Shown here in pieces: positions 1 through 4,670 of a DNA stretch of 5,506 nt. Under the pieces are notes generated by a model, which made no database searches, was not told the origin of the DNA, and saw nothing but the letters and a program-made list of their open reading frames with translations. Numbering within the stretch: the first letter of the stretch is position 1; each line of letters starts with the position of its first letter. Made by a program: the position numbers and the translations under genes. The stretch comes from Terriglobia bacterium (lineage in GTDB: Bacteria; Acidobacteriota; Terriglobia; UBA7540): positions 1 through 5,506 of the forward strand of contig JAIQGB010000304.1 of assembly GCA_020072905.1 (NCBI GenBank), written 5' to 3'.

Positions 1-43
1 ATGGCTCGATCACCCGATGGCCCGATGGTTCGATGGCCCGATT
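1..43. repeat. 8-bp-periodic degenerate tandem repeat, cut by the window edge
   Basis: CGAT recurs at positions 7, 15, 23, 31 and 39, an exact 8-bp spacing, with variable intervening bases (ggcc, ggtt, cacc). The array ends only 3 bp past the stop codon of the capsid gene. It has the look of one arm of the inverted repeats found elsewhere in the window. A partner arm, if present, would lie beyond position 1 and cannot be seen. Confidence 0.7.
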
Positions 44-46
44 CAC

Positions 47-982
47 TTACGCCACCGCCGAGAGCCACAGGTACGCAGCGTTGGCGGCCACGACCTTGGC
101 GTCGAAGTAGAGCTGCACTTCGACGATGTCCGCGGTGCGCCCCTCGTCGCGATAGCGCTTGACGAAGAAGCCGGCGTTGTTGGCGCCGAACGCCAGGGTG
201 AACTGGTAGCCTAGCGACACGGTGCGGCGGCCCGCCACCGGAGGCCGGTAGAAGAGCAGCGCGTTCTTGCCCCAGATGTAATCGAGCGAGTCGACCGCGC
301 CTTCATTCGCCGTGTTCTTGATTGCCGAGGCCACGTAGAAGTTGTCCACATTGAACACCGACTTCAGGTGGTCCGGTTGCACGACGCCGACCTGCGAGTA
401 TTTGAAGCGCTCGATGATCTTGGGGTGATTGCGCAGCGTCTTGAAGACCGGATAACTCACCAGCAGGGAGTTGGGAAGTTGTCCGACCTGCTTCAGGATC
501 GTCGCCTTCTGGTCCTCGATAGCGGTGATGGGATCGGAATTCGTGTAGTCGGACCACTGGGTGTTTCCGGAGAGCGTGGTGGATTGCGTGATGACGCCGG
601 AATCGAGGGCCTTCGAGGCGACCAGGATCTCGCGTTGCAGGTAGATGAGGTCGGTGAGCATTTCCGTGGTGTCCACATCCACGTCAATGGCCTGGTCGGC
701 GTTGGCGCGCAGCTCGTCGGGAATCGCCTGGGCGAGCGCGTGCCCTTCGCAGTAGTAGGTGTCGGTGGAAAGCGTCCACTCGATCTCGTTGGCCCGCGCC
801 CCGGGGCGACGCGCGTCGTCGAGGGTGCGGAAGTTGTCCTTCGAGTAGATGAAGTACTTGTTGGATTGCTTGGTCACCGGAACCACGGGGAACACCGCGT
901 CCGCCACGTATTGCAGGTTGCGGTAAGCAATGGAGACTTCAGTGAGTGCTTGGTCCACATGGACCGCTGAAATGTCGGGCAT
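47..982 (-). CDS. Phage major capsid protein (Mu-like module)
   Basis: This 311-residue protein should form the icosahedral shell of the phage head. It begins MPDISAVHVDQAL and contains stretches I recognise from a capsid family that accompanies Mu-like proteases and DUF2190 proteins: YRNLQYVADAVFPVVPV near the N-terminus, SGNTQWSDYTNSDP in the middle, HPKIIERFKYSQVGVV, YIWGKNALLFYRPP, and a C-terminal YFDAKVVAANAAYLW. The start was chosen at ATG 982 because an AGGAG ribosome-binding site lies 8 bases upstream. A longer in-frame reading to 1060 would add about 26 residues translated from a repeat element, so it is rejected. It follows the decoration gene on the same strand, as expected in a head operon. 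The frame is intact. Family recognition is from memory of sequence patterns, not a search. Confidence 0.88.
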   Translation of the reverse strand: MPDISAVHVDQALTEVSIAYRNLQYVADAVFPVVPVTKQSNKYFIYSKDNFRTLDDARRPGARANEIEWTLSTDTYYCEGHALAQAIPDELRANADQAIDVDVDTTEMLTDLIYLQREILVASKALDSGVITQSTTLSGNTQWSDYTNSDPITAIEDQKATILKQVGQLPNSLLVSYPVFKTLRNHPKIIERFKYSQVGVVQPDHLKSVFNVDNFYVASAIKNTANEGAVDSLDYIWGKNALLFYRPPVAGRRTVSLGYQFTLAFGANNAGFFVKRYRDEGRTADIVEVQLYFDAKVVAANAAYLWLSAVA

Positions 983-990
983 GACTTCTT

Positions 991-995
991 CTCCT
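991..995 (-). promoter_or_regulatory. Ribosome-binding site of the capsid gene
   Basis: AGGAG on the minus strand, 8 bases before ATG 982. It fixes the capsid start and rules out the longer repeat-derived reading. Confidence 0.8.
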
Positions 996-1009
996 GTTCG
1001 AGGCGCAGG

Positions 1010-1071
1010 CTGTAGCGCCGGTGTCCCCACCGGCGCATCTTCTTGCGGCGATGAGGACATCGCCGCTACAG
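1010..1071. repeat. Inverted pair of GTAG-footed stem-loops (BIME-like)
   Basis: Two compact stem-loops face each other. The first has arms CGCCGGTG (1016-1023) and CACCGGCG (1028-1035) around loop TCCC. The second has arms GCGGCGATG (1045-1053) and CATCGCCGC (1058-1066) around loop AGGA. The outer ends CTGTAGCG (1010-1017) and CGCTACAG (1064-1071) are exact reverse complements. Read from its own foot, each unit is TGTAGCG, a stem, then a TCCC or TCCT loop. Stem sequences differ but stay paired, while foot and loop are kept. Known REP elements mobilised by RAYT (TnpA-REP) transposases carry a GTAG foot, and inverted pairs are called BIMEs. Assignment to that class is inference. Confidence 0.75.
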
Positions 1072-1110
1072 CTCGGCCCTAAATACCGCTCGCCGTGAGC
1101 GCTCCGCGCG

Positions 1111-1189
1111 CGGGGAAATCGGGTGTCAGGTTTCAGGTGCCAGGTTTCAGGAAGAACTTTTCCCGACACCTGACACCCGGCACCTGAAG
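1111..1189. repeat. Degenerate tandem inverted repeat (caggt type)
   Basis: The left half (about 1120-1150) repeats units such as gtcaggt, ttcaggt and gccaggt. The right half (about 1162-1188) holds their reverse complements. CGGGTGTCAGGT at 1120-1131 is exactly complementary to 1168-1179, and TTCAGGTGCC at 1132-1141 is complementary to 1179-1188. The order of the two matches is such that the arms can pair in more than one register. The element is bracketed by an 8-bp inverted repeat, CTCCGCGC (1102-1109) and GCGCGGAG (1189-1196), which may be an older hairpin that it entered. Confidence 0.8.
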
Positions 1190-1195
1190 CGCGGA

Positions 1196-1275
1196 GGCCT
1201 GTCAGCAGGCCGCTCGTTGGCCAGCGGGTCGATGTGCCCCGGCCGCTGACGGCGCGGGGCCGGCCCGCGGAACGT
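1196..1275. other. GC-rich gene-free segment with a small stem-loop
   Basis: Part of the 983-1363 stretch, where I find no gene. GGCCTG (1196-1201) and CAGGCC (1206-1211) form a perfect 6-bp stem with a TCAG loop. The rest is G+C-rich with overlapping short palindromes. A minus-strand reading gives a short peptide (HIDPLANERPADRPP) without a convincing start, so no gene is called. It may be original phage intergenic sequence left between inserted repeats. Confidence 0.4.
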
Positions 1276-1363
1276 CGGGATTCGGGATTCGGGAATCGGG
1301 GTTCGGGAAAAGCCCCTGTTTGGACGCTCTTCCCGAGTCCCTAGTCACGAGTCGCGAGTCCCG
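1276..1363. repeat. Degenerate tandem inverted repeat (gggattc type)
   Basis: The left arm (1276-1309) is built of gggattc, gggattc, gggaatc and ggggttc units. The right arm (about 1329-1363) has gagtccc, gagtcgc and gagtcccg units that pair back imperfectly. The right arm ends at the base directly next to the stop codon (1364-1366) of the decoration gene. There is no T-tract typical of an intrinsic terminator, but the transcript could fold here and slow or stop transcription or protect the 3' end. Confidence 0.8.
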
Positions 1364-1774
1364 TTAACTTACTGGCATCACCACCGGGTTGGGCGAGAGG
1401 AAGACGAAGAAAACCTCGCTGTCCGTGGCGGAAGTCTCGGCGATGCCCAGGACGTGGTGCAGGGTCGCCGCGCCGGGCACGGTGGTCAGGTCGGCCTTGC
1501 GCAGCGTGCCCGTCGCGTCACCGATTTCGACGTAGTCGCCCTTGGTGACGATCCCTTTGGCGTAGGCGCGCGAGATGCCGTACTTGCGCACCGCGACATT
1601 GGCGTTCACCTTCGGCTGGGCTTCCTGCGTGAGGCCGCGGCTGACCTGATTGGCGGCTGTGGGCAGCTTGACGTCGGTGTCGGCGGTGCCGGCGACGACG
1701 GCGCGGTATTTGCTGATGCCCGCCGCTTCCGTCACCCGGTAAGTCTTGTCGAGAACGTAGGTTGCTCCTGGCAT
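1364..1774 (-). CDS. DUF2190-type capsid decoration (cement) protein
   Basis: A 136-residue protein starting MPGATYVLDKTYRVTEAAG. Features typical of DUF2190 proteins (phage capsid cement or decoration proteins, close to the lambda gpD role) are the small size and beta-rich, Gly/Ala/Val/Thr-rich composition. A central run reads KGDYVEIGDATGTLRKAD, and a late segment reads LGIAETSATDSEVFFVFLSP. It would stabilise the shell formed by the capsid protein encoded just downstream. The start is ATG 1774, with GGAGG four bases upstream. It lies between the protease/scaffold and capsid genes, the usual place for this family in Mu-like head modules. The frame is intact and the stop directly abuts an inverted repeat. 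Family assignment rests on pattern and position. Confidence 0.75.
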   Translation of the reverse strand: MPGATYVLDKTYRVTEAAGISKYRAVVAGTADTDVKLPTAANQVSRGLTQEAQPKVNANVAVRKYGISRAYAKGIVTKGDYVEIGDATGTLRKADLTTVPGAATLHHVLGIAETSATDSEVFFVFLSPNPVVMPVS

Positions 1775-1778
1775 TTTT

Positions 1779-1783
1779 CCTCC
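1779..1783 (-). promoter_or_regulatory. Ribosome-binding site of the decoration gene
   Basis: GGAGG on the minus strand with a 4-base AAAA spacer to ATG 1774. The inverted repeat upstream begins only about 7 bases further on, so the repeat sits tight against this site without destroying it. Confidence 0.75.
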
Positions 1784-1790
1784 AGAAAAA

Positions 1791-1861
1791 GGGGTTAGGG
1801 GTCAGGGATTAGGGATTAGGGAAGAGCTGCTGCTAACCCCTAATCCCCAATCCCTAATCCC
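1791..1861. repeat. Degenerate tandem inverted repeat (ggattag type)
   Basis: The left arm (1791-1822) contains ggggttag, gggtcag, ggattag and ggattag units. The right arm (1833-1861) contains ctaacccc, taatcccc, aatccc and taatccc. The centre is agagctgctgc. It fills the protease-decoration junction, ending 3 bp from the protease stop codon (1865-1867). It is palindromic enough to form a long hairpin in DNA or RNA. There is no U-tract for a standard terminator. Confidence 0.82.
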
Positions 1862-1864
1862 ACT

Positions 1865-2431
1865 TCATTCCATGCTGCTCACGGCCCGCCGGTACTGCTG
1901 GACCAGGTCGGGCTGTTCGCGGCCGATATCGCTGAGTGCCTGGCCGAAGCTGATCTGCCGTTCGCGCATGCGCTGTTCGGCCAGGAATTTCACCTGCGCC
2001 TGAACGTCGGCGGGCGGCGTGCCCGCGAAGCCTACGGGCGCGAGCGGCACGACGGGCTTCTGCGCGTTCATCAGGCGGCGGAAGGCGGGGAGATCCGAGA
2101 GCGCGATCCGGCGCCAGTCGTCGCGCTGGCGAGGGAGGACCTTGCCGGCGCGCACCGCCTCCTCGAGCTCGTGCTCGGCTTGGGCGTGGAAGACTTCCGC
2201 GGCGGGGATGAATTTGCCCTGCGCGTCCGCTTCCGAAAGCAGCGCGCGCGCCTGCGCGTAGTTGATGACCCCCGATTCCGAAAACGCGGCCGCAGCGTCC
2301 GGAGGGAGGGGCGCTTCGCGAACCGCCCCTACGGATTTCAGATCGTCCGGTTCGAAAAAGAACTCCTCTTTCAATTCGTCGTGCGCGATGTGGATCTTCC
2401 CCTCGCGCAGACAGAGCGTGACGTGCTTCAT
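1865..2431 (-). CDS. Internal scaffold protein (Mu gpZ-like), nested in the protease gene
   Basis: An in-frame internal start at ATG 2431 would give a separate 188-residue protein beginning MKHVTLCLREGKIHIAHDEL. It is preceded by AGGAGG with a 4-base spacer, a strong ribosome-binding site in the middle of an open frame. In phage Mu, the protease gene I contains an internal start for scaffold Z, and lambda C/Nu3 works the same way, so this arrangement is expected. The region is rich in Glu, Ala, Gln and Arg, including HAQAEHELEEAVRAGK and QQYRRAVSSME, consistent with a scaffold. An inverted repeat lies just before the site, so protease and scaffold may have been more clearly separated before it entered. 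Confidence 0.6.
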   Translation of the reverse strand: MKHVTLCLREGKIHIAHDELKEEFFFEPDDLKSVGAVREAPLPPDAAAAFSESGVINYAQARALLSEADAQGKFIPAAEVFHAQAEHELEEAVRAGKVLPRQRDDWRRIALSDLPAFRRLMNAQKPVVPLAPVGFAGTPPADVQAQVKFLAEQRMRERQISFGQALSDIGREQPDLVQQYRRAVSSME

Positions 2432-3175
2432 GGGACCTCCTGGGTTCGAAACTCGAAACTGGAAATTCGAAACTGGAGAATTGACACTCGCGTCTCTATT
2501 TTCGAGTTTCGAATTTCGTTTTTCGTTTTCGTCAACTGGCTGGAATGTGGGGTCCGACAGCCGGATTTGCGGGAGCTCGTCGAGAAACGGCCGGTTGGTG
2601 AGCGCGACGGAGGTGAGCGTCGTCCCCTGCGGCTTGCCGGTGCGCTTCGAGCGCGCGCCCCACTCGATGGCCGGCGAGATGAAGCGATACTCGCGGTTCT
2701 GGAGAAGCTCGCGGGCGCGGGACGTCGGCTCGAACCAGCCGTAAAGAAGAAAGCGGGAGTAGGGAGTAGGGAGCCGGGAGTCGCTGTTTTCCCTACTCCC
2801 TACTCCCGACTCCCCACTCCCGTTCATCAGCTCCGGCGCGTCCAGCCGCACAATGCGCCCCGCGCTCGGCACCGGCCCGCCGGCGGCCACCTCCGGCATT
2901 TCGCTCGCGTGGTCGTAGTCGACGTTGATTTCGCCGTTCTGCCGGTCGCGGAAGTTGCGGACGATGGATTCGAGGTCCTCGCGCGTGATCGCGAACTCGG
3001 CCTTGCCGCGCACCCATCTGCCCGTAATGGCGAGGGGGACGCGGATCAGGCCGTCGGTGGCGTCGGCGGTCAGGGTGATGACGAAGCGGGGCAACGAGCA
3101 GGGATCGGGTGTCACGTGCCGGGGGTCAGGAAGATTTGGGATTTTAGCTTTTTGATTTTGGACTTGTGAAAGCAC
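1865..3175 (-). CDS. Mu gpI-like prohead protease with C-terminal scaffold region
   Basis: This protein cleaves the scaffold during prohead maturation. The start is GTG 3175, which has GAGGAG with a 7-base spacer and gives 436 residues. Residues 31-210 match the Mu-like protease pattern: GEINVDYDHASE with the presumed catalytic His near 89, PSAGRIVRLDAPE, LYGWFEPTSRARELLQNREYRFISP with the presumed catalytic Ser near 167, then LTSVALTNRPFLDELP. Residues 249-436 form a charged, helical scaffold-like region. Three stretches look repeat-derived: residues 5-27, about 118-141 (GVGSRE...LPTPYS), and about 217-246 (NSKLEN...SNFQFRVSN). A fourth, VGAVREAPLP, lies in the scaffold part. All keep the frame. 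Whether the protease is still active is unknown, since the 118-141 insert lies between the two catalytic motifs. It follows the portal gene in the head operon. Confidence 0.82.
   Translation of the reverse strand: MLSQVQNQKAKIPNLPDPRHVTPDPCSLPRFVITLTADATDGLIRVPLAITGRWVRGKAEFAITREDLESIVRNFRDRQNGEINVDYDHASEMPEVAAGGPVPSAGRIVRLDAPELMNGSGESGVGSRENSDSRLPTPYSRFLLYGWFEPTSRARELLQNREYRFISPAIEWGARSKRTGKPQGTTLTSVALTNRPFLDELPQIRLSDPTFQPVDENEKRNSKLENRDASVNSPVSNFQFRVSNPGGPMKHVTLCLREGKIHIAHDELKEEFFFEPDDLKSVGAVREAPLPPDAAAAFSESGVINYAQARALLSEADAQGKFIPAAEVFHAQAEHELEEAVRAGKVLPRQRDDWRRIALSDLPAFRRLMNAQKPVVPLAPVGFAGTPPADVQAQVKFLAEQRMRERQISFGQALSDIGREQPDLVQQYRRAVSSME
2307..2330. repeat. GTAG-footed palindrome inside the scaffold coding region
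   Basis: AGGGGCG (2307-2313) and CGCCCCT (2324-2330) flank the palindrome TTCGCGAA (2315-2322), with a single C/C mismatch pair. On the minus strand it starts CCGTAGGGGCGG and encodes VGAVREAPLP. The foot GTAGGGGC is shared with the palindrome in the portal gene at 4526-4559, so the two belong to one family of mobile palindromes. The frame is kept. Confidence 0.7.
2436..2441 (-). promoter_or_regulatory. Ribosome-binding site for the internal scaffold start
   Basis: AGGAGG on the minus strand, 4 bases before ATG 2431, located inside the protease frame. This is the best argument that the scaffold is also made as its own protein. Confidence 0.6.
2443..2531. repeat. Degenerate tandem inverted repeat (ttcgaaact type) between protease and scaffold regions
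   Basis: TTCGAAACTCGAAA at 2445-2458 is exactly complementary to 2500-2513. Both arms continue as degenerate ttcgaaact, ttcgaattt and ttcgttttt units. It is A+T-richer than the surrounding coding sequence. It is translated in frame as part of the protease (NSKLENRDAS...FQFRVSN), directly after the protease domain and directly before the scaffold ribosome-binding site. Confidence 0.8.
2754..2822. repeat. Degenerate tandem inverted repeat (gggagta type) inside the protease domain
   Basis: The left arm (2754-2784) has cgggagt, agggagt, agggagc and cgggagt units. The right arm (2790-2822) has their reverse complements, around a tgtttt loop. By eye its length is 69 bp, exactly 23 codons, so it can sit in the gene without shifting the frame. 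It interrupts the protease between LDAPELMN and LLYGWFEP, a position expected to be a surface loop. Confidence 0.82.
3099..3165. repeat. Left half of a composite inverted repeat around the portal/protease junction
   Basis: Two arms lie side by side. The outer one (3099-3130) is of the gggatcgggtgtcacgtg type. The inner one (3131-3165) is built of gatttggg, attttag and gattttgg units. Both have partners in reverse order and orientation at 3241-3303. This half is translated as residues about 5-27 of the protease, just after its GTG start. Confidence 0.7.
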
Positions 3176-3182
3176 GTTTTGT

Positions 3183-3188
3183 CTCCTC
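3183..3188 (-). promoter_or_regulatory. Ribosome-binding site of the protease gene
   Basis: GAGGAG with a 7-base spacer (acaaaac) to GTG 3175. It decides that start over a TTG five codons earlier, which lies at the site itself. Confidence 0.75.
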
Positions 3189-3197
3189 AATCAAAGG

Positions 3198-3242
3198 TCA
3201 ATCGTAGAAGGTCGCATTCGGAAACTCGTCGTCCACCGGGGG
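3198..3242 (-). pseudogene. Probable original C-terminal tail of the portal gene, cut off by repeat stops
   Basis: In the same frame as the portal gene, past two TGA codons (3261-3263 and 3243-3245) that lie inside the repeat arm, there is an open stretch reading PPVDDEFPNATFYD followed by TGA at 3198-3200. This acidic tail sits a natural 22 bases before the protease GTG. It looks like the old end of the portal protein, now untranslated unless stop codons are read through. This is inferred from frame and position only. Confidence 0.5.
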
Positions 3243-3303
3243 TCAATCCAAAATCCAAAATCAACAATCCAAAATCCCCAGCCCCTGATCCCCAGCACCC
3301 AGT
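3241..3303. repeat. Right half of the composite inverted repeat; forms the portal C-terminus
   Basis: The inner arm (3241-3276) has atccaaaatcc, aaaatcaac and aatccaaaatcc units complementary to 3131-3165. The outer arm (3277-3303) has cccctgatccccagcacccag, pairing imperfectly with 3099-3130. About 75 bp of the original junction lies between the two halves. It supplies the last residues of the portal (GAGDQGLGILDC) and its stop. CCCCAGCACCCAG at 3290-3302 recurs inverted at 5364-5376. Confidence 0.72.
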
Positions 3304-4664
3304 GCCGCCTCTTCTGGCTCCTTCCGTTGGGGTAGCCCCAGCTCGCGCGTGACGTACTGCGCGAGTTCGGGGTAGGGCGCGACGACACCGGCTTGCGAGA
3401 GGCGCGCCAGGAGGTCGAGCACCTGGTCGAAGCTGCGCGCCCGCAAATTCGAAATGCTGAGCGTGGGGTAGCGGCCCACGCCCTCCCAGTTGTAGTCCAC
3501 GAGCCGTTTGACGCAGGTGGCGTTGAGCGTGCGCGCCAGATGGTCGGCGGTGGCCTGCACGGCGACAAAGAAGAAATCGCTCTGCGACTCGCCGAGCGAA
3601 CGGTTGCCGCCCGCGCGCGCCCCGAGCCCGAGGTTCATGAAGAAGGCAAGGGCCGTTCTGGATATTTCGATGTTGTGGTGTTGTATGGAATTATACAGAT
3701 CGCGGACGTTGCCTTCCACGCCCTTGAGCGAGAACTTCCAGCCGTTGGGCAGCGAGAGGCCGGTCTTCTCGTGCGCGGCGAGCTGGGTCACCCAGCGCTC
3801 GGCGGCCTCGCGGTCCTCTTTCGCGGCGTTCGGTCCCTGCTCGATCGAGGGCACGCCCAGGCCGTTGCGCTCCCCGGCGATGGCATCGATGCGGTAAAGC
3901 TGCTGCTTGATGTACCAATGCAGGTACGCGGGGCGCAGCATCGAGCGCCCGAAAAAGTTCGCGCCTTCCTGGTTAAAGGTGAAGACGGCCAGGCGGTCGG
4001 CGGGAATCTCCACGCTCTCGAAGTTGCCGTTGCGATAGCCGTACTGGTTGAGCGCCAGAAGCGTTTCGCCGTCCGTATCCATCACCCAACGGTAGAAGGT
4101 GAGCGGCAGGCGCGGCGCGAGGCGCGCCAGGCGCACGCGCTCGCCGTCCACCGCGTAGACTTCCTCGTGCGCGGCCGCGCCAAATGGCAGCATGAGCAGC
4201 GCGTTGCGCAGCACTTCGTCCCAGCACTGCGTCACCTTGAGGCCAGCGGGCGAAATGTATTCGAGCCCGCCCAGCAGGTTGTCGCGCACGAACGTGGCGA
4301 TCTCGACGTCACCGGGATCTTCGGAAGGGGGATGCACGTCCCAGTGCGCCGCGCGAATCGGCAACTCGCACGCCAGCAGCGTGGCCGCCACCTGCGCGTC
4401 CGAGCGGCGCATCTTTTCATAAGTGCGGATGGCCGTCAGCCCTTCGAGCTGCGCGTGGTATTCGCCGGGATCCTTCAGGAAGCCCTGAAAGATGGGCGTG
4501 CCGGGGAGGCCCTGGGGGTGAGCGTCCGGTAGGGGCACGCCATGGCGTGCCCCTACCGGCGGCGAGGACGCCGCCGCTACAATTCGCCGGTCATCCCCGC
4601 GCAAGCGGGGATCCAGTGCGTCGGCATTGCGCGGCCACGAAATGTCCGGAGGTCCGAGTTTCAT
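3261..4664 (-). CDS. Phage portal protein, DUF935 / Mu gp29-like
   Basis: The portal forms the ring at the head vertex through which DNA is packaged and ejected. From ATG 4664 it has 467 residues. Family-like segments run in order: TAIRTYEKMRRSDAQVAAT near residue 78, LPIRAAHWDVHPP near 101, CWDEVLRNALLMLPFG near 147, FTFNQEGANFFGRSMLRPAY near 228, WYIKQQLYRIDAIAGERNGLG near 250, LGESQSDFFFVAVQATADHL near 357, and YPTLSISNLRARSFDQVLDL near 399. Residues about 18-49 (DPRLRGDDRRIVAAASSPP, then VGARHGVPLP) come from three stacked palindromic repeats. The last about 10 residues come from another repeat. A longer reading to 4766 adds only repeat-derived residues. No ribosome-binding site is visible before ATG 4664, so the start is the least certain part. 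The terminase fragment precedes it and the protease follows. Confidence 0.82.
   Translation of the reverse strand: MKLGPPDISWPRNADALDPRLRGDDRRIVAAASSPPVGARHGVPLPDAHPQGLPGTPIFQGFLKDPGEYHAQLEGLTAIRTYEKMRRSDAQVAATLLACELPIRAAHWDVHPPSEDPGDVEIATFVRDNLLGGLEYISPAGLKVTQCWDEVLRNALLMLPFGAAAHEEVYAVDGERVRLARLAPRLPLTFYRWVMDTDGETLLALNQYGYRNGNFESVEIPADRLAVFTFNQEGANFFGRSMLRPAYLHWYIKQQLYRIDAIAGERNGLGVPSIEQGPNAAKEDREAAERWVTQLAAHEKTGLSLPNGWKFSLKGVEGNVRDLYNSIQHHNIEISRTALAFFMNLGLGARAGGNRSLGESQSDFFFVAVQATADHLARTLNATCVKRLVDYNWEGVGRYPTLSISNLRARSFDQVLDLLARLSQAGVVAPYPELAQYVTRELGLPQRKEPEEAALGAGDQGLGILDC
4526..4559. repeat. Perfect 34-bp palindrome inside the portal gene
   Basis: CCGGTAGGGGCACGCCA is followed at once by its exact reverse complement, with no loop. 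It carries GTAGGGGC at both feet, the same foot as the palindrome at 2307-2330. It is translated as PVGARHGVPLP in the portal N-terminus. Confidence 0.85.
4557..4581. repeat. TGTAGCG-footed stem-loop, third copy
   Basis: CGGCGGCG (4557-4564) and CGCCGCCG (4569-4576) enclose loop AGGA, followed by ctaca. On the minus strand it reads TGTAGCG, a stem and a TCCT loop, the same layout as both units at 1010-1071. It shares its first three bases with the preceding palindrome. It encodes VAAASSPP in the portal. Confidence 0.8.
4591..4614. repeat. REP-like stem-loop with GCAA loop
   Basis: CCCCGC (4595-4600) and GCGGGG (4605-4610) form a perfect stem with a GCAA loop, flanked by tcat and atcc. In coding direction it yields DPRLRGDD, a peptide familiar as the translation of a widespread bacterial intergenic repeat. 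It differs in foot and loop from the GTAG elements beside it. Confidence 0.75.
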
Positions 4665-4670
4665 AGGAAT

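Noticed and set aside
983..1060. Longer N-terminus of the capsid protein
   Set aside because: The added residues are translated from the stem-loop pair at 1010-1071, and a good ribosome-binding site supports ATG 982.
1196..1275. Small protein-coding gene between the decoration and capsid genes
   Set aside because: The possible minus-strand peptide has no start with a ribosome-binding site and runs into repeat sequence.
1..1363. CRISPR array
   Set aside because: The tandem units are 7-9 bp and degenerate, with no 24-40-bp conserved repeats or regular unique spacers.
1276..1363. Rho-independent terminators at the hairpins
   Set aside because: The stems are long and imperfect and no U-tract follows on the minus-strand transcript. 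An effect on termination remains possible but is not shown.
2171..3169. Long plus-strand open frame antisense to the protease
   Set aside because: Shadow of the protease/scaffold gene. Low-complexity Arg/Gly/Val composition and repeat-derived ends.
3393..4532. Long plus-strand open frame antisense to the portal
   Set aside because: It is a high-GC shadow of a recognisable portal gene, with no family resemblance and no context of its own.
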